A DNA stretch of 25,550 bases. Source: a virus. The notes under the pieces are model-generated. The model ran no database searches. It saw only the letters and a list, made by a program, of their open reading frames with translations, and was not told the DNA's origin. This document shows positions 15,085-22,072 of this stretch, piece after piece. Positions within the stretch are counted from its first letter, which is position 1, and each line of letters opens with the position of its first letter. The translations under genes were made by a program, and so were the position numbers. The stretch covers positions 1 to 25,550 of the IMG/VR virus record IMGVR_UViG_3300042291_001036; one strand, written 5' to 3'.

Positions 15085-15424
15085 TTTCTTCTGTATATTG
15101 TAAATTCATCTTTTGTTTTAAACCGTCTTTCACAGATCGGTTCATGTTTTGCTCTAAACGATGTATTCTTGAGTTATATTCCGTCAATTTACTATTTATT
15201 TTAACGTGGTCTGAGTTATTTTTCTTTAGTTGCTCAAATGCAACTTTTAGTGTATCTGTGATTGCATTTCCTGCTGTTGCAAGTGCTCTTTTATGTGTAG
15301 CATCTTGTTCAATTATTTTTGCATCTTGTTCAATTATTTTTTGCTGCAATTTCTTTATTTGATAATAAGAACGAACGGAATATGCAATCAGCAAAGCGCA
15401 TAGTGTCAATGTAAAATAGTCCAT
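15071..15424 (-). CDS. Small membrane-anchored coiled-coil protein (117 aa)
   Basis: Residues 2-18 (DYFTLTLCALLIAYSVR) form a likely membrane segment near the N-terminus. It is followed by a long coiled coil with a repeated heptad-like KIIEQDA unit (two copies at about 29-42) and later HRLEQNMNRSV. The topology suggests an inner-membrane anchor with a cytoplasmic or periplasmic coil, as seen in some phage lysis or superinfection proteins, but there is no proof of such a role. The ATG lies only 6 nt after a strong stem-loop and no Shine-Dalgarno is present, so initiation is unusual. Confidence 0.65.
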   Translation of the reverse strand: MDYFTLTLCALLIAYSVRSYYQIKKLQQKIIEQDAKIIEQDATHKRALATAGNAITDTLKVAFEQLKKNNSDHVKINSKLTEYNSRIHRLEQNMNRSVKDGLKQKMNLQYTEENENK

Positions 15425-15430
15425 AAATAA

Positions 15431-15459
15431 AAGGATGTATCAGATTATGATACATCCTT
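15431..15459 (-). terminator. Stem-loop terminator after the HNH gene, overlapping a promoter
   Basis: A perfect 12-bp stem (15431-15442 with 15448-15459) encloses a 5-nt loop. On the minus strand it is followed by TTTTATTT, as in an intrinsic terminator for the HNH gene. The next start codon is only 6 nt beyond it. Confidence 0.75.
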
Positions 15460-15470
15460 ATGTTTGTCAA
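15444..15470 (-). promoter_or_regulatory. Probable promoter of the 15424 gene cluster
   Basis: TTGACA at 15465-15470 is followed by CATAAT (15444-15449, spacer 15) or TAATCT (15442-15447, spacer 17) on the minus strand. The -10 region lies inside the terminator stem-loop. The first nine bases after the -35 T (TTGACAAACAT) match those of the UvdE promoter. Confidence 0.5.
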
Positions 15471-15477
15471 TGCTGTT

Positions 15478-16134
15478 CTATGCTACAACTTCTTTCACAT
15501 GCGTTACATTGTCCAAGAAGTGTACCCAACTTGGATGATGTGCTACATTGATTGTGGAACTGATGGGCAATGATTTGGGAGCAAATGGCTTACGAATAAG
15601 TGTCAAACCTGCTTGCTTTGGTGTCTTGTCTGCCTTTTTGCTGTTGATATCTTTATGACACCACACCATGTTTTCAAATGTGTTTCTGCCACCTTGAGCA
15701 CGAGGAGTAACATGGTCAATATTACCTTCTTTCCAAGACAAAACTTGACCAGTGTATTGACAAATGCCGCCGTCACGCTTTCGGATTGCTTCCTTGGTTG
15801 GACGAGGTTGCACGGTCGGCATCTTGCTATAGTTGGGCTGAATAATAACCCGTGGAGCACGAATAACCATGTTGGAGGTGTGAATCGCCAAGTCATAGTC
15901 CCTAACTGGCAGCTTTCGCCATTCCTCCCAGCCAACAGGTTGGGTGTATTCGGGGCTGTTCCAATCAACATTTCCGTCATCATCAATTGGAAATACCATG
16001 TCAATAGCCATAGCAGCGGGAGAATTTCCCCTTTCTCCGCCTAGCATAGATATAAGAGATTCTTTCACGGTTTTAGTACCGAGGGCTTGCCAAACGCCGT
16101 TTAGACATAATACTGGTTGGTTTATAACATTCAT
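15478..16134 (-). CDS. HNH endonuclease
   Basis: The 218-residue protein has a C-terminal HNH domain: CQYTGQVLSWKEGNIDHVTP, then RAQGGRNTFENMVWCHKDIN and KKADKTP. This gives the D-H, N and N/H catalytic and structural positions, with Cys residues likely contributing to a zinc site. The N-terminal 110 residues (LNGVWQALGTKTVKESL..., VGWEEWRKLP) are typical of a large family of phage and bacterial HNH proteins often annotated simply as HNH endonuclease. It may be a homing nuclease or act in packaging or host DNA degradation; context does not decide. It is followed by a strong terminator. Confidence 0.85.
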   Translation of the reverse strand: MNVINQPVLCLNGVWQALGTKTVKESLISMLGGERGNSPAAMAIDMVFPIDDDGNVDWNSPEYTQPVGWEEWRKLPVRDYDLAIHTSNMVIRAPRVIIQPNYSKMPTVQPRPTKEAIRKRDGGICQYTGQVLSWKEGNIDHVTPRAQGGRNTFENMVWCHKDINSKKADKTPKQAGLTLIRKPFAPKSLPISSTINVAHHPSWVHFLDNVTHVKEVVA

Positions 16135-16161
16135 TTTTATAACATTCTTTATATACCTATA

Positions 16162-16190
16162 ACTATGATATGCTTTTTATAAAAAGTCAA
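16162..16190 (-). promoter_or_regulatory. Possible promoter of the HNH gene
   Basis: TTGACT at 16185-16190 and CATAGT at 16162-16167 with a 17-bp spacer, minus strand. The -10 box is poor and the leader would be about 20 nt, longer than for most promoters here. Confidence 0.4.
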
Positions 16191-16193
16191 TAC

Positions 16194-17021
16194 TTAATTC
16201 AAGAAAAATGAGTGGTTTTCTGCAAGTTTTGCCTGTAGAGTATAATTTGATATAACCAAATGTTTTACTTCCAGTTGTTGTTTTGACACTCTCTGTTTTG
16301 TTATTCTGAACCTATAAGCTTTATCATACTCGTGAGTGATGCATCCTTCGTACAAGGAGGTAATAAAATCAGTCTTTGCGATCACCATCATACAGCTGCA
16401 CTTGCTTGTCTTGAAAGTTTCGGCTAGTTTTGTATGCTCTTCTCTGCCAAACGGCAAATAATAGTTTTTGAACTCGGAATCATATGGAGGATCAAAGAAT
16501 GCAAAACTGTCATCGGTTGCTAATTCCATTGCTTTTGTATAATCTCCAGAAATTATAGTGCTTGATTTGAGCAGATTTGCGTGATCTGGAGAAATAATGT
16601 CTTGAAAATTAACGTTTTTATATCTTCCCCAGGGGATATTAAACTTTCCTTTCTTGTTATATCGCGTCATTCCTCTATAACAGGTCTTCAGAATGTAAAA
16701 GTATTTAGCAGATCTCTCCAAGTCATTCTTGGGAACATAATCGTCTCGCATATGATAATAATTATCTTCCGTTTCACCAAACGATTTGCAGAGTTTTACT
16801 ATTTCTTCGGCGTTCCCGTCCGCCAATTGTTTATAAAAATTGATAAGTTCAATATTATTGTCGCAAATAACAGACCCAGCCTTGTTTATATGAAAAAATA
16901 CAGATCCTCCACCCACGAATGGTTCAATATATTTGTCAAATTTAGTTGGAAAGTATTCAGAAAATAAAGGTATTTCTGAATTCTTAGATCCGGCCCACTT
17001 AAACATCGGTTTCAATTTCAT
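16194..17021 (-). CDS. DNA adenine-N6 methyltransferase (Dam/D12 class)
   Basis: The 275-residue protein shows the D12-class order: motif X KWAGSK at the N-terminus, motif I FVGGGSVFF (about residues 36-44), a CYRGMTRYNKKGKFNIPWG segment near the target-recognition region, and motif IV FFDPPYDSEF with the catalytic DPPY. Enzymes of this class (T4 Dam, DpnIIA) methylate adenine in short palindromes such as GATC. The specificity cannot be read here. It lies just downstream of a probable restriction endonuclease and has its own promoter whose -35 box overlaps the stop codon of that gene. That fits the need to express the modification enzyme independently. Confidence 0.92.
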   Translation of the reverse strand: MKLKPMFKWAGSKNSEIPLFSEYFPTKFDKYIEPFVGGGSVFFHINKAGSVICDNNIELINFYKQLADGNAEEIVKLCKSFGETEDNYYHMRDDYVPKNDLERSAKYFYILKTCYRGMTRYNKKGKFNIPWGRYKNVNFQDIISPDHANLLKSSTIISGDYTKAMELATDDSFAFFDPPYDSEFKNYYLPFGREEHTKLAETFKTSKCSCMMVIAKTDFITSLYEGCITHEYDKAYRFRITKQRVSKQQLEVKHLVISNYTLQAKLAENHSFFLN

Positions 17022-17030
17022 AAGATATCT

Positions 17031-17058
17031 ATGCTAGAGTATAAGCATCAAATGTCAA
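17031..17058 (-). promoter_or_regulatory. Promoter of the adenine methylase (TTGACA-N16-TAGCAT)
   Basis: The -35 box (17053-17058) overlaps the stop codon of the probable restriction gene; the -10 box is at 17031-17036. The methylase ATG follows 9 nt after the -10 box. Confidence 0.65.
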
Positions 17059-17741
17059 GTCGATATAATTTTGTTGTATTCCGCAGACCAAACTTTTATA
17101 CTCTCAAATATGATTTCTCTATAGTTATTAGGTATACCAAATTGTGTAAATGCCTCTTCCCCCAAATAACAAGGAATATTATGGTTTTTACAGTTATTTT
17201 TTATATTAGATAAACCCGTGTGTTTCTTATCTGGGAATAGTACGACTGCGGCGGGAATGATATTTGAGTTTGGGTGTTTTCGTTTCAATTCTAAGGATTT
17301 TTCCATCAACGCTTCAATATCCTTTTTAGCTTTATTTTTATCCAATTTTCCGCCCGTCTTCATCTCGAACACATAAATTTTTGAAATATTATCTTCAATG
17401 CATTCATAGCAACAGTCGTTATCTTTCTTTTCTTTTAAGACTTTTCCGTTTTTTCCCAACTTTTGGTCATATATTCTGCCAAAGAAGTTTCTAGAAGGAT
17501 GTAAAATTTTAATAGTGCCGCAAATAATGTCCTCACAAGTAAAGCCTAGCTTAGACATTAGACTTCTTTCCAAGCTCATCACCTTCGTGACGTTGGGAGA
17601 AAATCCAGACAGAAAAGGGTTTTGGCTTCTGTCGGATGCTTCATCTGCTTGAAGAGTAGCAGTGAGTTTGTTCAACTTGGTTTTTACCACAAGTTTGATT
17701 TGATCTTCTAATGTGGTTATATTGGTTGTTTGCATACTCAA
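17055..17741 (-). CDS. Probable type II restriction endonuclease (PD-(D/E)XK)
   Basis: The 228-residue protein has a candidate nuclease centre in the second half: an acidic stretch (KKDNDCCYECIEDN) followed by KIYVFEMKTGGKLDKNKAK, i.e. a hydrophobic strand ending E-x-K with TGG and a basic helix, as in several restriction enzymes (TdeIII-like families have the same strand-KT-G arrangement). The N-terminal NPFLSGFSP...LERSLMSKLG is also reminiscent of that group. It overlaps the upstream 64-aa gene by 4 bp and is followed by the Dam-type methylase, so a restriction-modification pair is the simplest reading. Sequence specificity is unknown. Resemblance to TdeIII is from memory and should be treated as tentative. 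Confidence 0.65.
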   Translation of the reverse strand: MSMQTTNITTLEDQIKLVVKTKLNKLTATLQADEASDRSQNPFLSGFSPNVTKVMSLERSLMSKLGFTCEDIICGTIKILHPSRNFFGRIYDQKLGKNGKVLKEKKDNDCCYECIEDNISKIYVFEMKTGGKLDKNKAKKDIEALMEKSLELKRKHPNSNIIPAAVVLFPDKKHTGLSNIKNNCKNHNIPCYLGEEAFTQFGIPNNYREIIFESIKVWSAEYNKIIST

Positions 17742-17932
17742 GATACAACAACTTTGAGTTGAAGATACGGATCAACATCAACTTCCATATCGCCGTCAAA
17801 CAGAATAATAGTTTTATTTCCTTTATTCACAACAAGTGATACTATCAGTGTTTTGCCCGACGCACTCAACACTTTGTCTCCGATCACCAATCGCTTTGCT
17901 GCTTTTTCAATGTAATTTTTTGTTTTTGTCAT
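17738..17932 (-). CDS. Small beta-barrel-like hypothetical protein (64 aa)
   Basis: The protein contains AAKRLVIGDKVLSASGKTLIVSLV...TIILFDGDMEVDVDPYLQLKVV, an alternating pattern of a small SH3-like barrel common in short phage proteins. It overlaps the start of the probable restriction gene by 4 bp and lies 7 bp after the 169-aa gene, so it is co-transcribed with both. Function unknown; an accessory of the restriction gene is possible but unsupported. Confidence 0.65.
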   Translation of the reverse strand: MTKTKNYIEKAAKRLVIGDKVLSASGKTLIVSLVVNKGNKTIILFDGDMEVDVDPYLQLKVVVS

Positions 17933-17939
17933 ATATTGT

Positions 17940-18449
17940 TTATTTTATAATATCTTCAACTGCGGCGAGTTTTTCTTCTTCACTTCTGTATGTGAACAAT
18001 GTGACTTCTTCCGCTCTAATAATTTTTGTTAGTGTTTCATTCATTAGTGTCAATTTCATGCGATCAATTGATCTAATATTGTCAATCGCAATTACAAATA
18101 TAGCATCTTTGATTTTTTTATGAAACTTTGAGGACAATCCTTCAATGGTAATAGTCCCACTATTGTATTCATAATTGACGCGAAAAAATCCTTTCTTCAA
18201 TGCGGCAACGCGCACAGGTTGTTCTTCATCTGGCAACGACTTAACATCCAATCCATGTTTCAATGCAATTTTTGGATTGTTTTGCAACCATCTGTAATGC
18301 CATTGATCCAAAGACACAGGCTTGCCATCTGGTAAAATCCACATTTTGGATGTAAGAAGATCTGTCTTATGTGAAGCCACTGCCTTCAGTTCAGAAAACA
18401 ATTTACTTTCTCTTAGCAATTCATATTTCTCTCTTAGTAGTTTAATCAT
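17940..18449 (-). CDS. Hypothetical protein (169 aa)
   Basis: The N-terminal 40 residues are a basic helix (LLREKYELLRESKLFSELKAV). They are followed by a segment with SKMWILPDGKPVSLDQWHYRWLQNNP, then a beta-rich half (FFRVNYEYNSGTITIEGL) and a C-terminal SEEEKLAAVEDIIK helix. The WILPDGKxxxLxxxHxxWL block recurs in phage and bacterial hypothetical proteins, but the role is not known. It is the first gene of the unit that includes the restriction gene. Its promoter lies within a stem-loop at 18480-18515. Confidence 0.7.
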   Translation of the reverse strand: MIKLLREKYELLRESKLFSELKAVASHKTDLLTSKMWILPDGKPVSLDQWHYRWLQNNPKIALKHGLDVKSLPDEEQPVRVAALKKGFFRVNYEYNSGTITIEGLSSKFHKKIKDAIFVIAIDNIRSIDRMKLTLMNETLTKIIRAEEVTLFTYRSEEEKLAAVEDIIK

Positions 18450-18479
18450 ATATTAATAAGTATATTTCCAATATGCAAT

Positions 18480-18515
18480 AGTATAGGGCTTGAACTATAT
18501 AAAGTCAAGCCCTAT
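18480..18515 (-). promoter_or_regulatory. Promoter embedded in an 11-bp stem-loop
   Basis: A perfect 11-bp stem (18483-18493 with 18505-18515) contains on the minus strand the -35 box TTGACT (18503-18508) and most of the -10 box TATACT (18480-18485), spacer 17. The leader to the 18449 ATG is about 24 nt. The stem follows the RNA ligase stop codon within 5 bp, but no T-run follows it on that strand, so termination is doubtful. Confidence 0.6.
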
Positions 18516-18519
18516 GTTT

Positions 18520-19635
18520 TTACTTCAATACTTGATATAGCAGTTTTTTATAATCATCAGTGCTGATGGTCTTGCGATCTAGCATCTTGAATATAATTGC
18601 ACTTCTGCCCGTGCTGCCATATGCTTGTAAGATTTCTTTGGCGGCAATATTACGAGCAATGTTCATACGCTCAGACGCAAACTCAAACAGTGCAGTCATG
18701 ATCTTGTGAACTTCTTTCATAGCATCACAGATGCGCGAAGCGTGTCCAGTTGCCATTGTAGCAATCTCAAAGTCAAACTTTTCGGTAAGATACTCAAAGA
18801 ATTCTACATAACCAGTTGGTTCGTGTGATAATGTGTTACGTGGTATAAACCAATCAATATACACATCAATTATTTTTTCTATGCTAGAAATTTCACTTTT
18901 TGCACGATGTAAAAAAAGATAGCTTGCGGCTTTTACTTTACGAATTTGTTGTTCGTTTCCATAATATACACACAAACCTTCTTGGTCTTTCAACACTTCA
19001 ACCGCCGACTTCATTTCTTCAACAGAGTTGTAAGAGAATGTGCGGGGACGTGGTAAATCCCAACTCTTTGCATACAAGTCCAATACACTCTGCGGAGTAA
19101 GTGTATAATCTGCGTGTCCGATTGCAGCAATCAACTTCATTTCTGGTTCATCGCCATAATTTAGTACAATTCTATTTGTCGGACTCAACCACTCACATAT
19201 AAACGATTGATCGTATGTGTCGGCTTGATTCAACATATCTGCAAACTTTGGATACTTTTGAAGCAAATAGTCAATCTCATACCCATTTGCTTGCTTACGA
19301 GCATCAACAGTTCCGCGTGTACGAATAACAGTATGACCCTTATAGCGAGAAAAGATTAAAGTAGAACCGTCCAACTTTTCCATCAACTTCGCATTTTTTA
19401 GATCAGAAGGTGCTGGAAAAATATCAGGCTTTTCATCATAATTGAAAAATTTCTTGAACGACAGTGAAACAGGATGTCCATCTTTATCCCACAATGAAGA
19501 ACGATAAATAAGGTTCTCTTTATTCCAAGTAGCACCAATATGAATTGGCTGAACCAAAAAACATTCATGTCCACCAACAAAGTGTTGATGAACCATAAAC
19601 GACTCTTTGTCGATGGATTGTAAGTCAATTTTCAC
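18520..19635 (-). CDS. T4 Rnl1-type RNA ligase
   Basis: The 371-residue protein (T4 Rnl1 has 374) carries the nucleotidyltransferase motif I MEKLDGS (Lys87 would be adenylylated), FICEWLSPTNRIVLNY (counterpart of the FEFVAPTNRIVLAY block in T4 Rnl1), motif IV EGLCVYY and motif V IRKVKAASYLFLH. It joins 5'-phosphate to 3'-OH RNA ends, and in T4 it repairs tRNA cut by host anticodon nucleases. The start is GTG at 19635, exactly 6 nt past a CATACT -10 box, so this mRNA should be leaderless. No polynucleotide kinase is in the window. Confidence 0.9.
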   Translation of the reverse strand: MKIDLQSIDKESFMVHQHFVGGHECFLVQPIHIGATWNKENLIYRSSLWDKDGHPVSLSFKKFFNYDEKPDIFPAPSDLKNAKLMEKLDGSTLIFSRYKGHTVIRTRGTVDARKQANGYEIDYLLQKYPKFADMLNQADTYDQSFICEWLSPTNRIVLNYGDEPEMKLIAAIGHADYTLTPQSVLDLYAKSWDLPRPRTFSYNSVEEMKSAVEVLKDQEGLCVYYGNEQQIRKVKAASYLFLHRAKSEISSIEKIIDVYIDWFIPRNTLSHEPTGYVEFFEYLTEKFDFEIATMATGHASRICDAMKEVHKIMTALFEFASERMNIARNIAAKEILQAYGSTGRSAIIFKMLDRKTISTDDYKKLLYQVLK

Positions 19636-19641
19636 TACTTT

Positions 19642-19669
19642 AGTATGAAACTTTTTTATAAAATGTCAA
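19642..19669 (-). promoter_or_regulatory. Promoter of the RNA ligase (TTGACA-N16-CATACT)
   Basis: The -35 box is at 19664-19669 and the -10 box at 19642-19647 on the minus strand. The GTG start lies 6 nt after the -10 box, where transcription should begin. Confidence 0.75.
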
Positions 19670-19675
19670 GGATTA

Positions 19676-19882
19676 TTAACACAAATCGGAGTCATCAACG
19701 TTCTTTATAACCGAATCAAGGAGTTCATATATGTCTTTGGCATAACTATGTGGGTCAAATTTAACACCGAAATTTTCAGGCTTCGTCTTGTAATCTTTTA
19801 GATATGCACATAAACTATGCATTCCTGCCCAAGCATTAATCAAATCTTTGCGTTGTTTTTTTGTAAGTGGTTTATTTTTCAT
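19676..19882 (-). CDS. Hypothetical protein (68 aa)
   Basis: The protein reads MKNKPLTKKQRKDLINAWAG...YLKDYKTKPENFGVKFDP...ELLDSVIKNVDD, a basic N-terminal helix followed by an acidic helical end. No family recognised. Its ATG comes directly after a transcription terminator (6 nt from the stem), with no room for a Shine-Dalgarno sequence. It may depend on read-through or a promoter not seen. Confidence 0.6.
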   Translation of the reverse strand: MKNKPLTKKQRKDLINAWAGMHSLCAYLKDYKTKPENFGVKFDPHSYAKDIYELLDSVIKNVDDSDLC

Positions 19883-19888
19883 ATAGAA

Positions 19889-19917
19889 AAAATCCCACGG
19901 GTTTAGCGTGGGATTTT
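19889..19917 (-). terminator. Intrinsic terminator after the 71-aa gene
   Basis: A stem of 9-11 bp (19889-19899 with 19907-19917) has a 7-nt loop and is followed on the minus strand by TTTTTT. It should end transcripts from the 20159 gene. Confidence 0.8.
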
Positions 19918-19943
19918 GATTTATAACCTTTGATTGCTAGTTA

Positions 19944-20159
19944 TTATTTAGCAAGAATCTTGCGAAGGTTGGCAACGGCACGTCCATCAAGGCGAACCTT
20001 GTTGACTTCACCAGTGGTAGGATTGAATCCCGTAACATTTAGATGAGTGCTTTCGCTCTTGACGCCCTTGACGGGACGAGAAAAAGAAAGTTCATAAGTA
20101 GAACCCTTGACGAGTGTGGAGACCTTGCGGCCATTGTTTGTTTTATTTGTCTTAGTCAT
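19944..20159 (-). CDS. Hypothetical basic protein (71 aa)
   Basis: The protein (MTKTNKTNNGRKVSTLVKG...LAK) is lysine/arginine-rich with a beta-strand pattern (STYELSFSRP, THLNVTGFNPTTGEVNKVRL) and ends in a short helix (VANLRKILAK). The composition suggests a small nucleic-acid-binding protein, but no family is recognised. It has its own promoter and terminator, so it forms a one-gene unit. Unlike most genes here it has a real 5' leader of about 33 nt, which can fold a TGTAAT/ATTACA hairpin. Confidence 0.65.
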   Translation of the reverse strand: MTKTNKTNNGRKVSTLVKGSTYELSFSRPVKGVKSESTHLNVTGFNPTTGEVNKVRLDGRAVANLRKILAK

Positions 20160-20199
20160 ATTAGTTGTTATTTGTTAATGTAATTTTTATTACACAGTT

Positions 20200-20227
20200 A
20201 GTATGTCAATTATTTATCAAATGTCAA
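20200..20227 (-). promoter_or_regulatory. Promoter of the 71-aa gene (TTGACA-N16-CATACT)
   Basis: The -35 box is at 20222-20227, inside the end of the UvdE gene, and the -10 box at 20200-20205. The ATG is 40 nt past the -10 box, one of only two units with a clear leader. Confidence 0.7.
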
Positions 20228-21160
20228 TAAGTTTTGACGAGAAATCTTATTTATAGCAGATTCTTTATGCTTAAACTCAAAATCAAGATGCAAATCTTTT
20301 GTATATGTAGAATATACCATAGGTACAAATGTAGGAAAGTCGGCATGAGCACGAGGATTTTTACCAGCAAGTGATTCGCTGAAATGAAACAATGGAACAA
20401 TATTATCTGGCCAAGTAGATACAGATAAATCAAATGCTTGTTGTTCAGTTAGATTTCCGGGATTGCATTTATGGTGCAAATTGTCATAAGTGATTGGAAT
20501 ACCTGTACGCTCGTGGAGATACTCGTGTAGATTATATACAGTCCAACTCTTTAGTTTATCTTCGCACTCGAAGACCAATCTGCTTGTTACAGATTTTGAC
20601 ATGCGTTTGATAACTTTTTCCAATCTATCAATAACTTCACTAAAATTGCCATCATTATAACAATTCATGTGAATATTGATTGGTGCTTCATATGATTGTG
20701 GTAGTTGAAGTAAATCCATAATTATAGCATGTTGTTCAAGGTCGCGAATAGAGTTTTCAGCAACACCATTTTTTGGACTTGCAGGAACCACAAACTGGTC
20801 TGGGTGCATACTGCAACGCACTTTGTTTTGTTTAATAGTAGTAGCACATGCGCTAAACTCTGATATAATATCTGAGAAATTATAAAAATCATCTATGCCA
20901 AATTTCAAATCGGGATGTGTCATCAATGGAAACACATTGCTGCCAATTCTATAATTCCATTTGTTTTTGGCACACTCTTTTATAATAGAGTGAATGGTCT
21001 TGATATTATTGAACGAGCGGTCTGCTAGAATCTTCATTGCTGTGTCCTTGCCCAATTTCTTGTATTGAGCATAAGTCATGGTGTTGAATTTAACACCTTG
21101 GTCTTTTAGACCATTGTGAATACAACAAAGTGAAGGAACTATATTATGTGATAGAATCAT
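20210..21160 (-). CDS. UV-damage endonuclease (UvdE/UvsE family)
   Basis: From the ATG at 21160 the protein has 316 residues and the UvdE TIM-barrel pattern: NIVPSLCCIHNGLKDQGVKF, MTYAQYKKLG, NYRIGSNVFPLMTHP, RCSMHPDQFVVPASP, LVFECEDKLKSW and TYDNLHHKCNP. The His, Glu and Asp residues in these blocks bind the three metal ions of the family. The enzyme nicks 5' to UV photoproducts and starts an excision repair route. An earlier in-frame ATG exists at 21178, but the promoter predicts transcription from about 21161, immediately before the chosen ATG. UvdE is uncommon in phages. Confidence 0.9.
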   Translation of the reverse strand: MILSHNIVPSLCCIHNGLKDQGVKFNTMTYAQYKKLGKDTAMKILADRSFNNIKTIHSIIKECAKNKWNYRIGSNVFPLMTHPDLKFGIDDFYNFSDIISEFSACATTIKQNKVRCSMHPDQFVVPASPKNGVAENSIRDLEQHAIIMDLLQLPQSYEAPINIHMNCYNDGNFSEVIDRLEKVIKRMSKSVTSRLVFECEDKLKSWTVYNLHEYLHERTGIPITYDNLHHKCNPGNLTEQQAFDLSVSTWPDNIVPLFHFSESLAGKNPRAHADFPTFVPMVYSTYTKDLHLDFEFKHKESAINKISRQNLLTFDK

Positions 21161-21167
21161 AATAGTG

Positions 21168-21195
21168 ATATTACACATATGTTGATGTTTGTCAA
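21168..21195 (-). promoter_or_regulatory. Promoter of the UV endonuclease (TTGACA-N16-TAATAT)
   Basis: The -35 box is at 21190-21195 and the -10 box at 21168-21173 on the minus strand. The ATG lies 7 nt beyond, predicting a leaderless mRNA and ruling out the earlier in-frame ATG. Confidence 0.7.
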
Positions 21196-21204
21196 CAATA
21201 CAAT

Positions 21205-21237
21205 AAAAAAAGGACACCATTTACGGTGTCCTTTTTT
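21205..21237 (-). terminator. Intrinsic terminator after the secreted-protein gene
   Basis: A GGACACC/GGTGTCC stem with a 6-nt loop (21212-21231) is flanked by A-run and T-run and is followed by seven T on the minus strand. The flanking A/T pairs make it work in both directions. Confidence 0.85.
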
Positions 21238-21256
21238 GATAAAAACTAACTGATTA

Positions 21257-21970
21257 TTAGAACTTTACAGCCAAACCACCAGACACTCCACTGCTGGTAT
21301 TTCCGGCAGTAAATAGCGTGTCACGGGATTGATATACACCAATATTCAATGTGGCATATTTGGTGTAATATCCAACACCAACTCCAACCAATGCATATTG
21401 CTTTGCATTCTTCAATGCAGCAATTGTGGCGGCACCGGGATCATTGAATCCGTATCCAACGGAAGGAACAATCTTTAGGTGTTGAAAACCAAAAGGAAGT
21501 TTAACATTTGTTTCTACATTATTGGTGTGTAGCTTCAGATCTGAACGACCTGTAATATCCCATACACTATTCTTCCACAACTTACCATCTAGCTTAACAA
21601 ATGGTTCGTTTGTGCTGGCAATGTTGGAAATGCTCTTGCTATAAGAGGAATAAACCGAACCCAAGGTCAAGTTTGCCAAAGGAGCGGTAAACTTATAACC
21701 AACGGTTGTGTCAATTCGCTTTAGTAGTCCAGAACTTACTACGTTCTTTCCCACAGCATTTGCTTGAATAGTATTGAAGGTGCTTGCACCCAATACGAAA
21801 CCTGCAACCTCAACATTTGCACCAACGACTGCAACGTCATTATATGCAACAACACCACGGTCCAAAAACTTGGTGTAATATGTTGCGTCCGCTGTGACGG
21901 TCACAGGCGATGCAGTTAGTGTGAGTGCGGCACATGCTGCCGTAATCATTAATAGTATTTTCTTTGTCAT
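21257..21970 (-). CDS. Secreted protein, probable outer-membrane beta-barrel
   Basis: The 237-residue protein has a signal peptide (basic MTKK, a hydrophobic ILLMITAACAALTL core, then small residues; cleavage probably between 22 and 29). The rest is a series of alternating amphipathic strands (ANVEVAGFVLGAS, TTVGYKFTAPLANLTLGSVY, ALVGVGVGYYTKYATLNIGVY) and ends GGLAVKF with a C-terminal Phe, the usual signal for insertion by the Bam machinery. It should be in the host outer membrane. A phage-made outer-membrane protein could block re-infection or alter uptake. The gene has its own promoter, a 38-nt leader and its own terminator. Confidence 0.75.
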   Translation of the reverse strand: MTKKILLMITAACAALTLTASPVTVTADATYYTKFLDRGVVAYNDVAVVGANVEVAGFVLGASTFNTIQANAVGKNVVSSGLLKRIDTTVGYKFTAPLANLTLGSVYSSYSKSISNIASTNEPFVKLDGKLWKNSVWDITGRSDLKLHTNNVETNVKLPFGFQHLKIVPSVGYGFNDPGAATIAALKNAKQYALVGVGVGYYTKYATLNIGVYQSRDTLFTAGNTSSGVSGGLAVKF

Positions 21971-22014
21971 ATATATTATTGTTTTAATACTTCACAGTTT
22001 GTAAAGTACGAATA

Positions 22015-22042
22015 ACTATACACCAGAAAAGCTTTCGGTCAA
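22015..22042 (-). promoter_or_regulatory. Promoter of the secreted-protein gene (TTGACC-N16-TATAGT)
   Basis: The -35 box is at 22037-22042 and the -10 box at 22015-22020, minus strand. A leader of about 38 nt follows that can form a TACTTTAC/GTGAAGTA hairpin before the ATG at 21970. Confidence 0.75.
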
Positions 22043-22072
22043 GAAAATTTCCTACGTATATATGTTATAAAA

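Noticed and set aside
15613-16044. A 143-codon plus-strand ORF inside the HNH region
   Set aside because: It is the antisense shadow of the HNH gene, whose catalytic motifs are intact on the minus strand.
18483-18515. Terminator for the RNA ligase at the 11-bp stem
   Set aside because: On the minus strand no T-run follows the stem, while promoter boxes fit inside it. The T-run lies on the plus side where no gene reads toward it.
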